A stretch of DNA of 42,987 nt from assembly GCA_964499465.1 (NCBI GenBank), contig CAZCLJ010000004.1, positions 1 to 42,987 on the forward strand. The letters run 5' to 3'. A program made the translations under genes and the position numbers. Shown one piece after another: positions 20,310-28,465 of this stretch. How positions within the stretch are numbered: position 1 is the stretch's first letter; every line of letters begins with the position of its first letter. Below the pieces are notes generated by a model, which searched no databases, was not told the DNA's origin, and saw only the letters and a program-made list of their open reading frames with translations. The DNA comes from JAAYJM01 sp964499465 (GTDB lineage: Bacteria; Bacteroidota; Ignavibacteria; Kapaibacteriales; UBA2268).

Positions 20310-20379
20310 TCCCCATCCCAGCCCTCCATCCCCCCAAATAATAAAAACTTGATTTGAATGTATAATTACTTTATATTTG
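20310..20379 (+). promoter_or_regulatory. Promoter module P2, no gene directly behind it
   Basis: C-rich stretch, AATAATAAAAACTTGATTTG, TTG at 20349-20351 and TATATTTG at 20372-20379, 20 bases apart. The spacer has TGTATAATTACT, a two-base departure from P1. No ATG-initiated gene follows within 340 bases: conserved-end element C intervenes, then RhuM starts at 20724. It either reads through to RhuM or is a leftover of a lost gene. Confidence 0.7.
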
Positions 20380-20460
20380 TATAAAAATAAAGTAATTAGA
20401 AGAATTTGAAATAATTCAGGCAGTTAAATCACCCATAATTACGAACTAATTGATAGAAGT

Positions 20461-20686
20461 AAGAACTTTACCCCATAACGAAAATAAAGGAGTTAGGAGA
20501 TTTGCCTCGTAAAGAACAATTGCGCAGTTAATCTCCCAAATAAATTTGGGAGTTACTCTAATTATTAGAATAACTCCTAAATTTATTTAGGAGTTATATG
20601 CTTGCTATTTTTTGAAATTACATTATTTTTAATATCAGAACTATATTAAATGCGCAATAACAAACTACGAGGCATCAGGAGTTCTG
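20461..20686. repeat. Conserved-end element, copy C (interior type 1)
   Basis: Left end AGAACTTTACCCCATAACG with AAATAAAGGAGTTAGGAG, then GCCTCGTAAAGAACAATTGC. Right end TGCGCAATAACAAACTACG with AGGCATCAGGAGTTCTG. The interior hairpins are the same as in copies B and I. The left terminal bases have decayed; the right end is intact. Confidence 0.85.
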
Positions 20687-20723
20687 AAATTATTGCTCAT
20701 ATAAATAAAATGGAACTGTAAAT

Positions 20724-21731
20724 ATGGAAAACACAAATATCATAATATATCAGGGTGAAGACGGTAAAACATCTGTTTCTTTAGTTGCAAAAGACGGCTC
20801 AGTTTGGATGAACCAGAACCAAATAGCTGAACTTTTTGCAACCTCTAAGCAAAATATTGGACAGCACATTGCTAAGATATTAACAGAAAAAGAGTTGCAA
20901 GCGAATTCAGTTGTAAAGAATTACTTTACAACTGCCTCGGACGGCAAAAACTATAAGGTTACTTTTTATAGCTTAGAGATGATTCTTGCTATTGGCTTTA
21001 GAGTGCGCAGCAAACGAGGCACCCAGTTTAGGCAGTGGGCTAATCAAAATCTGAAAGAATATATTGTAAAAGGGTTTGTGATGGACGACGAACGACTGAA
21101 AAACCCAGATGGCAGACCTGATTACTTTGATGAATTGCTCGCTCGAATTCGGGATATTAGAGCTTCAGAAAAGAGATTTTATCAAAAAGTAAAAGATTTG
21201 TTCGCTCTTAGCAGCGACTACGACGCCACCGATAAAGCGACACAAATGTTCTTCGCCGAAACCCTGAACAAAATACTATTCGCAATTACAGGAAAAACAG
21301 CCGCTGAAATTATTGTAAACCGAGCCGACGAATCACAACCTAATATGAATCTTACAAGTTGGAAAGGAAGTATCGTCCGCAAACAAGATATTTATATAGC
21401 AAAGAACTACCTGACAGAAGACGAAATTGACAGTTTAAACCGATTTGTAACAGTATTTTTAGAAACCGCAGAACTACGAGCTAAAAACAGACAAGACCTT
21501 ACTATTAGTTTTTGGAGGCAAAATGTTGATAAAATAATAGAACTCAACGACAAAACCTTATTAAAAGCGCCTGGAAAAATTAGCCACCAGCAAATGGAAA
21601 AAATGGTTGAAGCCATCTATGAAAAATTTGATTACAAAAGAAAAAATGAAGAAGCCAAAAAAGAAGACACACGAGAATTAGATGAATTAAACCAATTAGA
21701 AAGAAAACTAAAACTAAGAAAAAAAAGCTGA
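20724..21731 (+). CDS. RhuM family protein
   Basis: A 335-aa protein matching the virulence-protein RhuM family, named from the Salmonella pathogenicity-island gene and common on mobile and defence islands. The N-terminal domain carries the family pattern: VWMNQNQIAELFATSKQNIG, HIAKILTEKEL, YSLEMILAIGFRVRSKRGTQ and FRQWANQNLKEYIVKGF, which resembles KilA-N/Bro-like DNA-binding domains. The middle (RIRDIRASEKRFYQKVKDLF and AAEIIVNRAD) is the second conserved block, and the C-terminus is a charged, Lys/Glu-rich coiled helix. Its biochemical role is unknown. Length is normal. It may be transcribed from module P2 through element C, or from the AT-rich stretch at 20687-20723. Confidence 0.88.
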   Translation: MENTNIIIYQGEDGKTSVSLVAKDGSVWMNQNQIAELFATSKQNIGQHIAKILTEKELQANSVVKNYFTTASDGKNYKVTFYSLEMILAIGFRVRSKRGTQFRQWANQNLKEYIVKGFVMDDERLKNPDGRPDYFDELLARIRDIRASEKRFYQKVKDLFALSSDYDATDKATQMFFAETLNKILFAITGKTAAEIIVNRADESQPNMNLTSWKGSIVRKQDIYIAKNYLTEDEIDSLNRFVTVFLETAELRAKNRQDLTISFWRQNVDKIIELNDKTLLKAPGKISHQQMEKMVEAIYEKFDYKRKNEEAKKEDTRELDELNQLERKLKLRKKS

Positions 21732-21926
21732 ACTATAATTTTTGGGATTAAGCTAATTATTATAAAATAAGTACCAACAAAAAGAAAATGCAAAATTAAT
21801 CAATCACAGTTTGGACAATAAACGTAATTGTGTTTTAATTTTATAAAAAAGTGAATTGGTAAAACTGGGTGATACAGAATACTTATCATCAAAAAACAAG
21901 ATGTTATTAAATCCAAAAAGCACTTT

Positions 21927-22011
21927 CCCCACCATTCCCTTCCCCAACCCCAGCCCTTTCTTCCCCAAAATAATAAAAACTTGATTTGAACGTATAATTA
22001 CGTTATATTTG
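21927..22011 (+). promoter_or_regulatory. Promoter module P3, orphaned by element D
   Basis: CCACCATTCCC, TTCCCCAACCCC and AGCCCTTTC precede AATAATAAAAACTTGATTTG. TTG at 21981-21983 and TATATTTG at 22004-22011 are 20 bases apart, with the CGTATAATTACG spacer of P1. The leader AAATGAATTAAAATT is identical to those before the two antitoxin genes, but where their ATG would come, element D starts (22036). The stretch 21732-21926 before it shows no gene. Confidence 0.8.
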
Positions 22012-22035
22012 CAGAAAAATAAATGAATTAAAATT

Positions 22036-22557
22036 CAGAACTCCAGTCCCCATTACGATTATAAAGGAGTTAGAAGAATTGTCTCGTAAAGAACAATTGC
22101 GCAAATTATACAGAAATTGTCATTCCAAAACGAAGTGAGGAATCTCAAAGACTGTGGTAGCAAGGAGTTGTGAGATTTCTCTCTTCGTTTACCAATGACA
22201 TCTTTATTTTTTTCGGTCATTAGGAACGAAGTGAAGAATCCAGAGAGTAGTGGTTAAAAAAATTTTCTGGATTCTTCACTTCGTTCAGAATGACTATGTT
22301 AAATAATGTTATCTCCATTTCAATAAAAGTCTTCCTTTATCAGGAGGTTACCAATGACATCGCTATTTTTTACTCCCAAAACTTTACGAAAGTTAAGAAA
22401 CTTTCGCAAAGTAATAAGATTAGTACTTTCGTAAAGTTTCTTAACTTTGCGAAAGTTTAAATAATGTCATCTCCATTTCAATAAAAGTCTTCTTTTATCT
22501 GGGGGTTCGAAATGACAAGACTCCGAAATACCAAACTACGAGGTGCCAGAAATTCTG
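22036..22557. repeat. Conserved-end element, copy D, with four nested repeats
   Basis: Left end CAGAACTCCAGTCCCCATTA and GTCTCGTAAAGAACAATTGC; right end CCAAACTACGAGGTGCCAG then AAATTCTG. Between them are two SERSEES-type inverted repeats (22118-22202 and 22214-22294), the TCTCCATTT...ATGACA repeat twice (22306-22360, 22464-22517) and an ACTTTCGCAAAGT-type array (22381-22458). At 522 bp it is the longest copy. Confidence 0.85.
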
Positions 22558-22851
22558 AATATATTATTGAATAAACTCTGAAAATATAATTTACCCCGCA
22601 AAACCATTTTCTACCTTTCCCTTTCACAGCTATAGCCCTTTCTTTCCAATGTAATAGAAATTAAACGAAAAGTGCTATTTTGTTTATATAATATTATCTT
22701 GTTTAATTTTAAATAATTTTATAAGTTTGCATATTGAATATTTGAAACTAATGAAATAAAAGGGAATCCTTTTATTATTAATGTGGATAAAAATCGACTC
22801 AATAAATTAATTATATCCTAAAAAACATTAGAATAAGGAAAAAGAAATTTT
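22558..22851. other. Intergenic stretch with a decayed promoter-module-like segment
   Basis: At 22590-22690 a pyrimidine-rich stretch (CCCTTTCACAGCTATAGCCC, TTTCTTTCC) is followed by AATGTAATAGAAATTAAACG and CTATTTTG, resembling the promoter modules but too diverged to be sure. The rest is AT-rich. A GGAAAAAG ribosome-binding candidate precedes the gene at 22852. Confidence 0.35.
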
Positions 22852-23373
22852 ATGAAAAAGCTATTAACAATAATTATTGTTTTCTTAATTGCTGTTATAT
22901 CTTATGCTCAAGATGAAGTTAGCCCTTCAAAATGGAGTATCGGAGTAAGTATAACTTATCCATTGGAAAGCATCTATTTAGTTCAAATTAACTATAAGCT
23001 AAATGATAAAAATGAAATATTTTTTGGACCTTGCTTCCAAAATTTCAAGCATGAAAGTTTTAAAGTCAATGCTTACACGCTCTTGCTTGGATATAGATAT
23101 TACATTTGGAAAGGGCTCAATATTGAAGCAGAAATTTATCCGGCATTTAACAAAATATTTTCATATATTACTAAATCACACTTTCCCGGCTTTGAAATGT
23201 GGGGAGAACTTAAACTCGGATATCAGTTTAATTTATTTGACAATAAACTATTTATACAACCTGCACCTGGTATTGGTTTTGGAATTTTTCAATCTAATAA
23301 ACCACCCAAATTTGATGATGAAATTAAATATCCAATTTTTACTCCTCAAATCTTAGTGGGTATAAGACTTTAA
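22852..23373 (+). CDS. Secreted small beta-barrel-like hypothetical protein
   Basis: A 173-aa protein starting with a signal peptide (MKKLLTIIIVFLIAVISYAQ, likely cleaved near 20). The mature part alternates hydrophobic and polar residues with glycines (LGYRYYIWKGLNIEAEIYP, LKLGYQFNLFDNKLFIQPAP) and ends in IFTPQILVGIRL, a terminal strand like those of outer-membrane barrels. It resembles the small outer-membrane-protein-like families of Bacteroidota; I cannot name one. It stands 62 bases before the RecQ-ComFC gene on the same strand, but its envelope character suggests a separate job. GGAAAAAG lies about eight bases before the ATG. Confidence 0.75.
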   Translation: MKKLLTIIIVFLIAVISYAQDEVSPSKWSIGVSITYPLESIYLVQINYKLNDKNEIFFGPCFQNFKHESFKVNAYTLLLGYRYYIWKGLNIEAEIYPAFNKIFSYITKSHFPGFEMWGELKLGYQFNLFDNKLFIQPAPGIGFGIFQSNKPPKFDDEIKYPIFTPQILVGIRL

Positions 23374-23435
23374 ATTTTCATTATAAATAGCATTGTTTTC
23401 TATTTTTGATAAAAATAATTCAAATACAAACAATT

Positions 23436-25451
23436 ATGACAAGGCAGGAAGCAGAAATTATTTTACAAAGTAAATTTAAACTTCATCGTTTTTATGATGG
23501 GCAATGGGATACTATTGAAAAAATCCTAAATGGCGAAAGAGTTCTTCTTATTGAAAAAACTGGATTTGGTAAATCGCTTTGTTTTCAGTTCCCTGCAATT
23601 TTGTTTAACGGAACTACAGTGATTTTTTCCCCGTTAATTGCTTTAATGCGAGACCAGGTGAAAAAACTAAACGCACTGGGTATTTCAGCAAAATGTGTAA
23701 ATAGCGAACAAACACAGGAAGAAAACTCGCAAATATTATCAGAGGCGAAAGCAGGAAAAATTAAAATTCTTTATATTGCTCCCGAAAGACAAGAAAACTC
23801 GGAGTGGATTGAAGCAACACGGCAAATGCAACTTTCAATGGTTGTGGTTGATGAAGCTCATTGCATTTCTGTTTGGGGACACGATTTTAGACCGGCATTC
23901 AGGCGTATAATCAATCTTGTCAATTTATTGCCCAAAGGACTTCCAGTATTGGCAACTACTGCAACAGCTACGAAAAAAGTCGAAGCTGATATAGCAGAAC
24001 AGATGGGTGGTAATTTAACAATATTTCGCGGTAACTTGATGAGAGGTAACTTCAAATTATTTGTAGCTAAAGTTAATTCTGAAGATGAAAAATTAGTTTG
24101 GTTAGGGCAAAATTTAGGAAAAATTCCGGGGTCGGGGATTTTATATACCGGCACAAGAGTAGATACTGAAATATATTCAAAATGGCTTGAATTCCTGAAA
24201 ATTCCGTCCATTGGATATAATGCTGGTTTAGATGCTGAATCAAGAATCGCTATTGAAAATGGTTTAATGAAAAATCAATGGAAATGCGTAATTTCCACAA
24301 ACGCATTAGGAATGGGAATTGACAAACCAGACATCCGCTTCATTATTCATACTCAAATACCACAATCTCCAATTCACTATTATCAGGAAATTGGGCGAGC
24401 AGGCAGAGACAATCGAACTTCTTATATAATACTCTTTTACAATCCAGCAGATAAAAAACTACCAGAAGCTTTTATTGAAGGTGGAAGACCGGCGATTTCA
24501 AAATACGAAAAAGTAATTGACGCAGTAAAAAGTGAAATGCTTGGAGAACGGGATTTAATGAAAAAGACAAATTTGAAGCAAACTCAAATTAGGGTGATTA
24601 AAGCAGACCTAATTGAACAAAAAATTATTCGTGAGGTTACAATTGGCAGAAGTAAAAAGTTTGAATATATTAGCGGAGCAGCCAATCTCAATACTAAAAC
24701 ATTTGAAGAATTGCGTGCAAATAAAAAACGTGATTTAGACAAGATGATTGAATATGTTGAAACCAATCAATCACGAATGAAATTTTTATGCGACTATCTT
24801 GGCGATTCGTCAGCACATTCTTTTTCTAATTGTGATAATACTGGATTGAAAAAAATTGTTGTTACAATTGATAATGAATGGGCTCAAAAACTACAGAACT
24901 TTCGTGAAGATTATTTTCCAGTTCTCGAAGTAGAAACCAAAGGGACAAATTTAATAAATGGAGTTGCGGCTTCCTATTATGGCGTTTCAAATGTCGGAAC
25001 TGCTATTCATCGTTGCAAATACGAACACGGTGGCGATTTTCCTGATTTTCTATTGCGGTTGTTTCTTAAAGCATATCGCAAAAGGTTTGGTCAAGAAAAA
25101 TTTGATTTAATTCTTTATGTTCCACCAACAAAAGCTGGTAACTTAGTCCGGAATTTTGCAATAAAAGTATCGCAAGTCCTGAAATTCCACATTTCCCATA
25201 ATTTAGAAAAGCAGAGAGAAACAAGCGAACAAAAGGTTTTTGAAAATTCATATTTGAAACATGATAATGTAAAAGATGCTTTTATTTTAAAAAATTCAAA
25301 TGAAATCGAAGGGAAATCCGTTTTATTAATTGACGATATTTTTGATAGTGGTGCAACAATAAAAGAAATCGGAAAATATTTAAGTAATTTAGGAGCAGTT
25401 CAAATAGCTCCATTAGTAATTGCCCGCACAGTGGGTGGAGATATAGTATGA
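23436..25451 (+). CDS. RecQ-family DNA helicase fused to ComFC-type phosphoribosyltransferase domain
   Basis: A 671-aa protein from the ATG at 23436 (a TTG start 30 bases upstream is less likely). Residues about 1-330 are a RecQ helicase: Walker A EKTGFGKSLCFQFPA (GFGKS 43-47), VIFSPLIALMRDQVKKL, DEAHCISVWGHDFRP (about 139), ATTATATKKV, STNALGMGIDKPDIRFIIH and YYQEIGRAGRD (about 315-325). The usual RecQ zinc cysteines are reduced (LCDYLGDSSAHSFSNCDNTG). Residues about 480-671 match the ComFC/GntX phosphoribosyltransferase: CKYEHGGDF, ILYVPPTKAGNLVRNFAIKV, HDNVKDAF and the PRPP loop VLLIDDIFDSGAT (about 628-640), ending LVIARTVGGD. The stop overlaps the DprA-like start by four bases. The fusion couples DNA unwinding with a probable nucleotide- or PRPP-binding effector (inference). 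Confidence 0.9.
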   Translation: MTRQEAEIILQSKFKLHRFYDGQWDTIEKILNGERVLLIEKTGFGKSLCFQFPAILFNGTTVIFSPLIALMRDQVKKLNALGISAKCVNSEQTQEENSQILSEAKAGKIKILYIAPERQENSEWIEATRQMQLSMVVVDEAHCISVWGHDFRPAFRRIINLVNLLPKGLPVLATTATATKKVEADIAEQMGGNLTIFRGNLMRGNFKLFVAKVNSEDEKLVWLGQNLGKIPGSGILYTGTRVDTEIYSKWLEFLKIPSIGYNAGLDAESRIAIENGLMKNQWKCVISTNALGMGIDKPDIRFIIHTQIPQSPIHYYQEIGRAGRDNRTSYIILFYNPADKKLPEAFIEGGRPAISKYEKVIDAVKSEMLGERDLMKKTNLKQTQIRVIKADLIEQKIIREVTIGRSKKFEYISGAANLNTKTFEELRANKKRDLDKMIEYVETNQSRMKFLCDYLGDSSAHSFSNCDNTGLKKIVVTIDNEWAQKLQNFREDYFPVLEVETKGTNLINGVAASYYGVSNVGTAIHRCKYEHGGDFPDFLLRLFLKAYRKRFGQEKFDLILYVPPTKAGNLVRNFAIKVSQVLKFHISHNLEKQRETSEQKVFENSYLKHDNVKDAFILKNSNEIEGKSVLLIDDIFDSGATIKEIGKYLSNLGAVQIAPLVIARTVGGDIV

Positions 25452-26587
25452 ACAATGAAGCAGCGTATTGGATAGCATTAGCACATTTGCCAAGATGGGG
25501 GCATTTAAAAATTAACAACCTAATTATAAAATTTTATCACGAGAACAACATTTCAATAGAAGATTTTTTCCAATTATCTGAAAATGACTGGAAAAATGAT
25601 TATGATTTAGAAGTAAATGATGTCGAAGATTTAAAAACAGCAAAATCGGAATTGGCTAACAATGCGTTCCTGGCTGAAACGCTATATAATGAAGGGTATG
25701 AATTAATCCCCTTGACTTCTCCAGAGTATTCAAAAACACTAAAGGGAAATCTTAAAACTGCACATTCTCCTGCTCTGCTATATGTTAAAGGCAACAAAAA
25801 AATATTGAATGAAAAATCAATTGCAATAGTTGGTTCTCGTAATGCTTCTGAAAAATCCCTTGAATTTACTAATAATATTGCAAAATTAGCAAGCAAGGAG
25901 TTTAAAGTTGTTGTAAGTGGCTTTGCTAAAGGAGTTGATAAGCAAGCATTAGATTCTGCAATAAATTACAACGGACAAAGCATTATTGTTTTACCACAGG
26001 GAATAATGACTTTTGGTTCTGGATTCAAGAAGTATTATAAGCAAATTATTGAAGGGAATGTGTTGGTATTAAGCACTTTCTTTCCAAAAGCACCCTGGAA
26101 AGCAGAGCTAGCAATGGCAAGAAATCCAATTATTTATGGGCTTGCTGATGAAATTTTTGTTGCAGAATCTTCTGAAAAAGGTGGGACTTGGTCTGGTGTT
26201 GTAGATGGTTTAAGAAAAAATAGAAAAATTTATGTTCGTAAACCAGAGCAATCTGAAAATAATGCCAATAATTTATTAATACAAAAAGGAGCAATACCAG
26301 TTGATTTCGGCGGAAAACCACTTGATGATTTTATACCGCAATTAACTGAAGAGAATCAATTAATTATTCACGATAATGAAGTTACTAAAGAGAATAAAAT
26401 TCTTGATTTGCTTAGAACAGGTGAGTATGCAGTTAAAGATATTTTGAAAAAGTTAGAATTATGCTGGTCAGAAAAAAAGCTTAGAGATTACCTGAAAAAT
26501 CAAAAAGAAGTTGAAACAATAAATAAGAAACCACTGCGATTTACTATGAAAGATTCGAGATTAAAGCAGCGAACTTTATATGATTAA
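25448..26587 (+). CDS. Divergent DprA/Smf (SLOG-fold) protein
   Basis: A 379-aa protein. The core Rossmann-like domain of DprA is visible: SIAIVGSRNASEKSLEFTNN (about 126), KVVVSGFAKGVDKQALDSAI (about 155-174), IIVLPQGIMTFGSG, MARNPIIYGLADEIFVAESS (about 222-241) and EKGGTWSGVVDGLRKNRKIY. The usual DprA SGLARGIDxxAH is SGFAKGVDKQAL, so the conserved His is Leu, and the SRN/ISE part after PQGI is rewritten. It is therefore a specialised lineage, not housekeeping DprA. The N-terminus (about 1-110) resembles the SAM-like domain, and the C-terminus (KENKILDLLRTGEYAVKDIL) is a winged helix. It overlaps the RecQ-ComFC gene (ATGA) and must function with it. Confidence 0.87.
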   Translation: MNNEAAYWIALAHLPRWGHLKINNLIIKFYHENNISIEDFFQLSENDWKNDYDLEVNDVEDLKTAKSELANNAFLAETLYNEGYELIPLTSPEYSKTLKGNLKTAHSPALLYVKGNKKILNEKSIAIVGSRNASEKSLEFTNNIAKLASKEFKVVVSGFAKGVDKQALDSAINYNGQSIIVLPQGIMTFGSGFKKYYKQIIEGNVLVLSTFFPKAPWKAELAMARNPIIYGLADEIFVAESSEKGGTWSGVVDGLRKNRKIYVRKPEQSENNANNLLIQKGAIPVDFGGKPLDDFIPQLTEENQLIIHDNEVTKENKILDLLRTGEYAVKDILKKLELCWSEKKLRDYLKNQKEVETINKKPLRFTMKDSRLKQRTLYD

Positions 26588-26596
26588 AACTAAACT

Positions 26597-26836
26597 CAGA
26601 ACTCCTTACCCCATAACGAAAATATAGGAGTTAGGAAATTTGCCTCGTAAAATATAATTTCGCAGTTAGCAAATATCATTTTATTAGTTATTGGTCATTA
26701 GTCATTGGTCATTAGTTGGTAAATACTAATAACGAATGACGAATAACTAATGACCTATTAGAAATATTTACATTCCAATTTAACTTCTTATTATAAAATA
26801 TGCGCAATAACAAACTACGAGGCATCAGGAGTTCTG
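26597..26836. repeat. Conserved-end element, copy E (interior type 2)
   Basis: CAGAACTCCTTACCCCATAA and TTTGCCTCGTAAAATATA at the left; TGCGCAATAACAAACTACG and AGGCATCAGGAGTTCTG at the right. The interior is an inverted repeat of TTAGTCATTGGTCATTAG-type units against AATAACGAATGACG and AATAACTAATGACC. The same interior is in copy H. The right terminus abuts promoter module P4 with no bases between. Confidence 0.88.
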
Positions 26837-26881
26837 AAAATAATAAAAACTTGATTAGAACGTATAATTAGATTATATTTG
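26837..26881 (+). promoter_or_regulatory. Promoter module P4 (drives the methyltransferase)
   Basis: AATAATAAAAACTTGATTAG with TTG at 26851-26853 and TATATTTG at 26874-26881, exactly 20 bases apart; spacer CGTATAATTAGA. The ATG is only 12 bases past the -7 box, so the transcript has almost no leader. The C-rich part present in other copies is missing and replaced by element E. Confidence 0.8.
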
Positions 26882-26893
26882 CAGAAAAAACTT

Positions 26894-27688
26894 ATGAAAT
26901 TAGGAAATTTTGAAATAAATAATATCTACAACGTAGATTGTCTTCTTGGGATGAAAGAACTACCGAATGAATGTATAGATTTGGTGGTAACATCACCTCC
27001 GTATGACGATTTGCGTAACTATAACGGTTATCATTTCGATTTTGAAAACATAGCAACGGAATTATTTAGGGTTATGAAAAAAGGCGGAGTTGTGGTGTGG
27101 GTAGTTGGTGATAAAATTAAAAATGGCGACCGCACTCTTACAAGTTTTAGACAATGCCTTTATTTTCAGGAAATTGGGTTTAATGTTCACGACGTAATGA
27201 TTTATCAAAAGAAAAACACCCCATTTATGCGTTCTAATGCTTACACTAATTGCTATGAATTTATGTTCGTTTTTTCAAAAGAAAAGGTAACTACATTTAA
27301 TCCTTTGAAAACTAAAACTGCACGACACGGTTTCGAAAAGTTAGTTACAAACAAAAAAGCAGACGGAATTAACAATAAAGTAGTTGCAGAATTAAAGGAA
27401 GAAAAAACATTGACTAATATTTGGACTTATGCAGTTGGTTTAGGCGGCTCTACAAACGACAAAATTGCATTTCAGCACACAGCAATTTTTCCTGAAAAAT
27501 TAGCACAAGACCATATTTTAACCTGGACTAATGAAGGCGATTTAGTTTTTGACCCAATGAGCGGTTCCGGAACAACCTGCAAAATGGCTAAATTGAATAA
27601 TCGAAATTATCTCGGAATGGAAATTTCAAAAGAATATGCAGATTTATCAATCAAAAGATTAGCAATGCTGCCGCCTCAGCTACTTTGA
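26894..27688 (+). CDS. Type II DNA methyltransferase (beta-class amino-methyltransferase)
   Basis: A 264-aa methyltransferase from the ATG at 26894. The TTG at 26879 overlaps the promoter and is unlikely. Motif IV comes first, VVTSPPYDDLRNYNGYH (SPPY at 34-37), and the SAM-binding motif I last, DPMSGSGTTCKMAKLNNRNY (about 219). That is the beta-class order of N4-cytosine/N6-adenine enzymes; SPPY is commoner in N4-cytosine enzymes. VMKKGGVVVWVVGDKIKNG and AIFPEKLAQDHILTWT are further family segments. The target-recognition region lies at about 100-180. It converges on the minus-strand restriction enzyme gene with a 13-base overlap of the 3' ends. Together with that gene and the controller it makes a complete type II system. 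Confidence 0.9.
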   Translation: MKLGNFEINNIYNVDCLLGMKELPNECIDLVVTSPPYDDLRNYNGYHFDFENIATELFRVMKKGGVVVWVVGDKIKNGDRTLTSFRQCLYFQEIGFNVHDVMIYQKKNTPFMRSNAYTNCYEFMFVFSKEKVTTFNPLKTKTARHGFEKLVTNKKADGINNKVVAELKEEKTLTNIWTYAVGLGGSTNDKIAFQHTAIFPEKLAQDHILTWTNEGDLVFDPMSGSGTTCKMAKLNNRNYLGMEISKEYADLSIKRLAMLPPQLL

Positions 27689-28248
27689 TATTTTTTTAAG
27701 TATTTTATCGCTTCTTCCAGAAAACCAATATTGTCTTTGAATCGTCCGAGTCCGGTATTGCAGCTATCACAAATCCAAGTTCTTGCATTTCCAGTAGTAT
27801 GGTCGTGGTCAATCACCAGATTAGCTGTAACACCGGGTATTGATGCTTTTTTACATATCGGGCAAACAAAAAATATTTCGGGTTTTTCTACATCCATTCT
27901 TTTCTTTTCATAATTTTTTAATGCCTTGCCGTCAATTGATTTTCTGCATTCTGTGCAAGTAGGTCGTGTTGTTTTTCGCCCCAAAGCGTCAGTTTGATTA
28001 ATGTCGAAATCCTTGTAATCTTCTTTAAGGATATGACATACATTACAAATTTTATACTTGTGCGGTTTGCCAGTCTTTGTAACGTCAAGAAATTTTATTT
28101 TGGACAAAACAATTTCAACTTCTTTCATTTTACCAATGAAAAATACTTTTGCTTTAGTTCTCTTGATTTCCTTGACAAATCCCACAGAATTAACAGCTAA
28201 ATCATTATGCTTTTCAGTCAAAACTACAAAATCGTTTACTTTAATCAT
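27676..28248 (-). CDS. HNH (Endonuclease VII / Hpy99I-like) restriction endonuclease
   Basis: A 190-aa protein from the ATG at 28248, which overlaps the controller stop by eight bases; an in-frame start at 28299 would run far into the controller. Four CxxC pairs (C68/C71, C98/C101, C129/C132, C160/C163) can bind two zincs. The catalytic beta-beta-alpha-metal motif is LVIDHDHTTGNARTWICDSC (D147, H148) with N164 in NTGLGRFKDN. This is the Endonuclease VII layout. Length and positions agree, from memory, with the type II enzyme Hpy99I (about 190 aa; catalytic D148, H149, N165). The partner methyltransferase is convergent and the controller is upstream in the same operon, so it is very likely the restriction subunit. 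The recognition site cannot be read from the sequence. Confidence 0.85.
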   Translation of the reverse strand: MIKVNDFVVLTEKHNDLAVNSVGFVKEIKRTKAKVFFIGKMKEVEIVLSKIKFLDVTKTGKPHKYKICNVCHILKEDYKDFDINQTDALGRKTTRPTCTECRKSIDGKALKNYEKKRMDVEKPEIFFVCPICKKASIPGVTANLVIDHDHTTGNARTWICDSCNTGLGRFKDNIGFLEEAIKYLKKYQSS

Positions 28249-28465
28249 TTTTGAATAAATCTGAGTTGAAAAAATCTGAAACTGACATACCAAAAGCATT
28301 TGCTATTTTTTCAATATTGGCTATAGATACATTTCTTCGTCCTTGCTCAATGCTTGCAATATAGGTTCTGTCGAGTTCACATTCATAAGCAAACTTTTCC
28401 TGACTAAGTCCTTTTGCCTGTCGCAATTCACGTAGTCTTTTGCCAATTTTTTCTTTAATATCCAT
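28241..28465 (-). CDS. XRE-family controller (C) protein of the restriction-modification system
   Basis: A 74-aa helix-turn-helix protein (Cro/CI type). GKRLRELRQAKGLSQEKFAY and ECELDRTYIASIEQGRRNVS hold the helix-turn-helix (about 20-45), and IANIEKIANAFGMSVSDFF is the usual continuation. Length, HTH placement and position directly before the restriction gene with overlap are those of C proteins, which delay restriction enzyme synthesis after the system enters a cell. The start at 28465 is preferred because a promoter -7 box ends only six bases upstream; a longer frame starting at 28501 would cover that promoter. Confidence 0.9.
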   Translation of the reverse strand: MDIKEKIGKRLRELRQAKGLSQEKFAYECELDRTYIASIEQGRRNVSIANIEKIANAFGMSVSDFFNSDLFKND

